NCBI GenBank assembly: GCA_902767065.1
Contig: CACXFW010000464.1
Coordinates: forward strand, 1-7,503
DNA: 7,503 bases
From: an uncultured Lachnospiraceae bacterium
Lineage (GTDB): Bacteria; Bacillota; Clostridia; Lachnospirales; Lachnospiraceae
Direction of reading: 5' to 3'
This document shows, one piece after another, positions 5,307 to 7,503 of this stretch; positions within the stretch are counted from its first letter, which is position 1, and every line of letters begins with the position of its first letter. The notes below the pieces were generated by a model. The model had not been told where the DNA came from, made no database searches, and saw nothing but the letters and a program-made list of their open reading frames with translations. The position numbers and the translations under genes are program-made.

Positions 5307-6140
5307 ATGATAGGAAAACAGAAAAAATCCGTTAAGGCGCTGATTATTGTTCTTCTGATTCTGGGAGCCATCTGGGCAGGCTTCCCGGTGCTCTGGATGC
5401 TGTCCAATTCTTTTAAAAGCAACGCAGAGATCTTTGAATTTCCGCCGAAGCTGGTTACAGCGAACTTCAGCTTCGAAGCATATGCGAAGATTTTCCAGAA
5501 TCCGGAGCAGGTGCGTTTCTTTATCAACAGCTACGCGATTTCTGCAATTGTTGTGGTTCTGACTCTGTTTATCGGCATTATGGCTTCCTATGCGTTCAGC
5601 AGATTTGAATTCAGGGGAAAGGGACTGATCAATACCCTGATCGTCGCGGTTCAGGCGGTCCCGCCGATCACTCTCCTGATCCCTTATCTGAGCCTGATCG
5701 TTACTCTGAAGCTGTTTAACACTTACTGGGCGCTGGTTCTTACCTACCTGGTATTCACGCTTCCGTATTGTATTCTGATGGTCACCGGGTATCTGAATAC
5801 GATGCCCCGGGCGCTGGATGAGGCAGTCATGATTGACGGAGGATCACGTTGGACGGCTCTGTGGAAGATTCTGATCCCGTCCGCAATTCCGGGTCTGATT
5901 TCCGTTGGTATGTATACCTTTATGCAGGCATGGAATGAGTATCTGTTCGCGCTGACCCTGACGAAGACGAATGATATGAGGACAGTTCCGGTTGGCATCA
6001 ACCTGTTGATGGGACAGCATGCATATGAGTGGAACCAGATGATGGCGATGAGTGTGCTGGGATCGTTGCCGATCCTGGTATTGTTCCTGTTCTTCCAGAA
6101 GTATTTCATCGCAGGCATGACAGCGGGAGCAGTGAAATGA
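5307..6140 (+). CDS. Sugar ABC transporter permease, MalG/UgpE type
   Basis: This 277-residue protein starts at an ATG three bases after the previous stop, with GGAGGA (5294-5299) inside the end of the upstream gene as its ribosome site, so translation is likely coupled. Six membrane segments are visible at about 9-33, 74-98, 109-131, 139-160, 192-215 and 245-265. After the first come the MLSNSFKSNAEIFEFPPK loop and the SYAFSRFEFRGK turn, both hallmarks of MalG-like subunits. The EAA loop is at about 170-191 (LDEAVMIDGGSRW ... KILIP). The C-terminus FFQKYFIAGMTAGAVK is nearly diagnostic of this family. Its length matches the usual 275-280 residues. It pairs with the preceding permease to form the channel, and its last codons overlap the start of the kinase gene. 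Confidence 0.94.
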   Translation: MIGKQKKSVKALIIVLLILGAIWAGFPVLWMLSNSFKSNAEIFEFPPKLVTANFSFEAYAKIFQNPEQVRFFINSYAISAIVVVLTLFIGIMASYAFSRFEFRGKGLINTLIVAVQAVPPITLLIPYLSLIVTLKLFNTYWALVLTYLVFTLPYCILMVTGYLNTMPRALDEAVMIDGGSRWTALWKILIPSAIPGLISVGMYTFMQAWNEYLFALTLTKTNDMRTVPVGINLLMGQHAYEWNQMMAMSVLGSLPILVLFLFFQKYFIAGMTAGAVK

Positions 6141-7468
6141 TGACACCTGATAAAGCACTTGAATTATATAATGGTATTGCTGGCGTGATTGCCGGGAGAA
6201 ATGAAAAAGGCATTTATACTGCCATGGGCTATTCCAGCAACCTGGATCTTCTGCTGGACTTTCATACCGATAAGCTGAATGAGCTTCTGGAAGAATACAT
6301 ACCGGACGGAATCCTGGCAGATATGAAACCGGCACCGCTGATCACCAATGAGAAAGAGCTCCTGGAAACCATCGTATACTATTGTCTTCATGGGATCGGG
6401 GGAGAGGCAGATATTGCCGATATTGATCTGATCCGTTCAAGCTTCCCGTACAGAAACGGGATGGGCGGTACTGCGGTTCAGGCAGCACTTGCGCTGAAGC
6501 AGATCGGGGCGCGCTCTGTTGTCCATCTTTCCGATGATTCAGAAGAGGTACGTGTCCAGCTGGATTCTCCATGCATCAGGGTTCCTCTCCCGGATGGAAC
6601 ACTCGGCGGAGCGATGGATGTTGAGAATACAAACCCGCAGGAGGTTCATGCGATCCTTCAGTTCCAGAAGGGAAGCGTGATCCGCCTGGGGAGACAGGAG
6701 GCTGCAATCCCTGTTTCGAACCGTCTGATCCTGACCAGGAATACTGTAAATGTCACACTTCCGCTCAATGAGAATTACCTCAGATGGATCGAGGAGCATG
6801 CCCGGATGGTAGGCAGCAATGTGCTTTCAAGCTTCAACTGTATCCTGGATCCAAAGATCCTGTCAATGCGGCTCGAGAGAGTGAAAGAGCATGTCGATGT
6901 CTACCGGAAAAAGAATCCGAATGGGGTCGTCTATTTCGAGGATGCGCATTACCATGACGCTTCAGTCAGACGGATGTGTATCGAGACGCTCTATCCGTAT
7001 GTGGATATCATGAGCATGAATGAGGAAGAACTGCAGTATACACTGGAAATGTTTAAAGTTCCGGTTGATATTACGGATGTACTATCCTGCCTGAACGGAG
7101 TAGAATTTCTTCGGGAACACTGCGGCGTGAGAAAAGGTGTGATTGTTCATACGAAGGATTATGCCCTTTACGCCGGAGATACCGCAGGCTTTAACATTGA
7201 GCAGGGGCTGGTGTGCGGAAGCCTGATGGCGACTGCGAAGGCGACATATGGAACCTATGGTACAGACGCACAGATCCGTACAATCCTGAAGAACCCTTTC
7301 AGCGAAAGGGGGACCGGGTGCCAGGAAATCATCCGCTCTCAGGGACTTGAGGATCATGTCGTTGTGGTTCCGACGTTTTACCTGGATCGGCCAAAATATA
7401 CGATCGGTCTGGGAGATTCTTTTACCGGCGGCATGCAGTTGTGCTTCAATAACTGCTTGCAGATATAA
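6137..7468 (+). CDS. ADP-dependent glucokinase/phosphofructokinase-family sugar kinase
   Basis: The 443-residue product is in the size range of ADP-dependent sugar kinases (about 440-470), well above ordinary 300-residue PfkB kinases. Several blocks fit this ribokinase-fold family. AMGYSSNLDLLLDF near the start has Asn35 and Asp37 in the sugar-binding strand. GIGGEADI contains Glu90, and YRNGMGGTAVQAALAL matches the family's MGG(x)A(x) block. NRLILTRNTVNV follows in mid-protein. The C-terminal GLGDSF has Asp427 as the expected catalytic base, with only 16 residues after it, as in archaeal members. The family transfers phosphate from ADP, releasing AMP, to glucose or fructose 6-phosphate in the cytoplasm. 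ATG 6137 overlaps the permease stop by four bases; an in-frame ATG follows at 6140, with GGGAG at 6125-6129 as the ribosome site. The tight coupling says it phosphorylates the imported sugar or its product. Donor and acceptor are inferred, and an ATP-using divergent member is possible. Confidence 0.82.
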   Translation: MMTPDKALELYNGIAGVIAGRNEKGIYTAMGYSSNLDLLLDFHTDKLNELLEEYIPDGILADMKPAPLITNEKELLETIVYYCLHGIGGEADIADIDLIRSSFPYRNGMGGTAVQAALALKQIGARSVVHLSDDSEEVRVQLDSPCIRVPLPDGTLGGAMDVENTNPQEVHAILQFQKGSVIRLGRQEAAIPVSNRLILTRNTVNVTLPLNENYLRWIEEHARMVGSNVLSSFNCILDPKILSMRLERVKEHVDVYRKKNPNGVVYFEDAHYHDASVRRMCIETLYPYVDIMSMNEEELQYTLEMFKVPVDITDVLSCLNGVEFLREHCGVRKGVIVHTKDYALYAGDTAGFNIEQGLVCGSLMATAKATYGTYGTDAQIRTILKNPFSERGTGCQEIIRSQGLEDHVVVVPTFYLDRPKYTIGLGDSFTGGMQLCFNNCLQI

Positions 7469-7503
7469 TACAACTGTATTCTGCATTCTGTATGGAAGAG
7501 AAG

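Noticed and set aside
6029..6136. Upstream extension of the kinase frame back to 6029
   Set aside because: It would overlap the MalG-type permease by over 100 bases with no ribosome site. The ATG at 6137 has GGGAG upstream and the standard ATGA overlap.

Overview
The window reads as chromosomal DNA of a mid-GC member of the Bacillota, most likely a Clostridia or Lachnospiraceae-like gut bacterium. This is inferred from strong AAGGAGGT-type ribosome binding sites, a lipobox lipoprotein, a TTG start, a consensus sigma-A promoter, the DUF4097/TetR type of neighbourhood, and a CUT1 sugar importer with no dedicated ATPase. All recognisable genes lie on the + strand.

Left part (1-2700) is a patchwork of intact genes and remnants. 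It opens with the last 56 codons of a DUF4097-type beta-strand-repeat protein (1-171). A broken TetR-family regulator follows (215-369), keeping its ribosome site and N-terminus but stopping after 23 codons. Next is an unusual lipoprotein (402-2132) that joins an alpha/beta hydrolase to a family-3 solute-binding domain resembling cyclohexadienyl dehydratase (PheC). A remnant of a metallo-beta-lactamase-fold hydrolase (2119-2343) is partly overlapped by the TTG start of a small VOC/glyoxalase-fold gene (2324-2689).

Right part (2690-7503) is a compact sugar-uptake operon. A near-perfect promoter (TTGACA, 17 bp, TATACT; 2793-2821) drives a secreted solute-binding protein (2930-4186). A 235-base gap with two RNA hairpins, the second terminator-like, precedes two MalF/MalG-type permeases (4422-5303 and 5307-6140). 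The last gene overlaps the second permease by four bases and encodes a 443-residue ADP-dependent glucokinase/phosphofructokinase-family sugar kinase (6137-7468). The likely logic is that the binding protein captures a sugar, the two permeases import it using a shared ATPase encoded elsewhere, and the kinase phosphorylates it with ADP as the probable donor.

The most notable points are the ADP-dependent kinase coupled to an ABC sugar importer, the hydrolase/binding-protein fusion, and an exact 15-bp inverted repeat. One arm of that repeat lies inside the operon promoter and the other sits against the ribosome binding site of the first gene, which suggests a two-operator repression switch. No RNA genes, CRISPR arrays or insertion sequences were seen. 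The last 35 bases (7469-7503) hold nothing recognisable.
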